From Paracoccaceae bacterium (GTDB lineage: Bacteria > Pseudomonadota > Alphaproteobacteria > Rhodobacterales > Rhodobacteraceae): a stretch of 5,341 bases of DNA. Made by a program: the position numbers and the translations under genes. The stretch covers positions 1 through 5,341 of the forward strand of contig WFTU01000009.1 in NCBI GenBank assembly GCA_015485375.1, given 5' to 3'. How positions within the stretch are numbered: the stretch's first letter is position 1; each line of letters opens with the position of its first letter. Below are positions 4,919 to 5,341 of the stretch, in pieces. The notes below the pieces were generated by a model. The model had not been told where the DNA came from. It saw only the letters and a program-made list of their open reading frames with translations, and did no database searches.

Positions 4919-5341
4919 TCAGCCTTCATACCAGGCTTTCACATCCGCCAGCTTGGTGCGGGCGATCGGGATTTCGGTGTCATTGCTCAGCACCAGCGTC
5001 TTTGCACCGGACTTGCCGCCGATCCCCTCGATAGCGGCCCGCGCAACCCAGTGGGAGCGGTGCGGCGAGATCCCGTCGGTTTCCGTCAACTGCCCCAGAA
5101 CATCGGCCATCCGCCCGCGCAACAACTCCTTCGAAGCAGCCATTGCGATTTCCAGATAATGGTCCTGGGACGAGATGGAAATAATATCGTTGACCGGAAA
5201 GCTCCTGCCCGCGATGGACAATATACGGCTCGGAGCGGGGCGTGGCTCCGGCACTGTTCCGGCTTCCTCCGGCGCGATCCGCGACATGACCTTCGGGAAA
5301 ACGAACAGCATAAAGATGGTTTCGAACAGGACCCCCATGGC
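4919..5341 (-). CDS. LytTR DNA-binding domain protein with hydrophobic N-terminal segment (partial)
   Basis: The frame is open to the right edge, so the N-terminus is probably missing; 139 residues follow the first visible Met (5338-5336). The first part (VLFETIFMLFVFPKV) looks like the end of a membrane helix. A short Glu/Pro-rich linker (24-37) follows, then a LytTR domain (about 38-137). Its signatures are DIISISSQDHYLEI (51-64, matching the usual ILYI...YV pattern), HRSHWVA (93-99) and IPIARTKLADVK (123-134). LytTR domains bind DNA through beta strands and usually regulate transcription. Without a visible response-regulator receiver domain, and with a hydrophobic stretch directly before the linker, a membrane-anchored LytTR regulator is likely (inference). 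The partner signal and targets are unknown. It is co-directional with mscL, 69 bases upstream of it, with no strong terminator between, so some read-through is possible. A start at 5338 giving a short protein cannot be excluded. Confidence 0.85.
   Translation of the reverse strand, partial: AMGVLFETIFMLFVFPKVMSRIAPEEAGTVPEPRPAPSRILSIAGRSFPVNDIISISSQDHYLEIAMAASKELLRGRMADVLGQLTETDGISPHRSHWVARAAIEGIGGKSGAKTLVLSNDTEIPIARTKLADVKAWYEG

Noticed and set aside
1..5341. Search for a novel defence, mobile or RNA-based system
   Set aside because: No direct-repeat arrays, terminal inverted repeats, transposase or toxin-antitoxin-like small genes, tRNA structures or riboswitch-like leaders were found; the genes are housekeeping or metabolic families with tight spacing.

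Overview
The window looks like ordinary chromosomal DNA from a GC-rich alphaproteobacterium, most likely of the Rhodobacteraceae/Rhodobacterales type. This placement rests on the high-GC coding style, the fdhD-mobA-mobB order, and the general look of the MobA, AzlC and LytTR proteins. It is an inference without any database comparison. No tRNA, rRNA, CRISPR array, insertion sequence, phage gene or clear sign of horizontal transfer was seen. Eight protein genes fill almost all of the sequence; two are cut by the window edges.

Layout. Positions 1-1566 (minus strand) hold a molybdenum-cofactor/formate-dehydrogenase maturation operon, fdhD-mobA-mobB, with a 4-base ATGA overlap at each junction; mobB runs off the left edge. 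From about 1606 the plus strand carries azlC-azlD, the two subunits of a branched-chain amino acid exporter, again joined by an ATGA overlap. The azlD stop codon and the stop of a convergent Lrp/AsnC-family regulator (minus strand, 2636-3097) share one CTAG palindrome. The regulator is divergent from ald (alanine dehydrogenase, 3239-4357, plus strand). The 141-bp gap between them is AT-rich and contains an 11-bp perfect inverted repeat placed over a plausible promoter of the regulator, plus three copies of ATTGCA. A strong terminator (4361-4394), able to work in both directions, separates ald from convergent mscL (mechanosensitive channel, minus strand, GTG start at 4849). The right end holds the C-terminal part of a LytTR DNA-binding-domain protein with a hydrophobic N-terminal stretch (minus strand, open at the edge).

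How the genes fit together. FdhD hands sulfur to the molybdenum cofactor of formate dehydrogenase, MobA adds GMP to form the guanine dinucleotide cofactor, and MobB assists, so the left operon is one maturation pathway. The middle block is an amino-acid homeostasis group: Ald interconverts alanine and pyruvate/ammonia, the Lrp-type regulator very probably senses an amino acid and controls ald and itself, and AzlCD exports amino acids. MscL and the LytTR protein are functionally separate.

I found no convincing novel system. The most useful second-look items are the inverted-repeat operator candidate, the shared CTAG stop, the single-cysteine FdhD, and the LytTR protein whose N-terminus lies outside the window.
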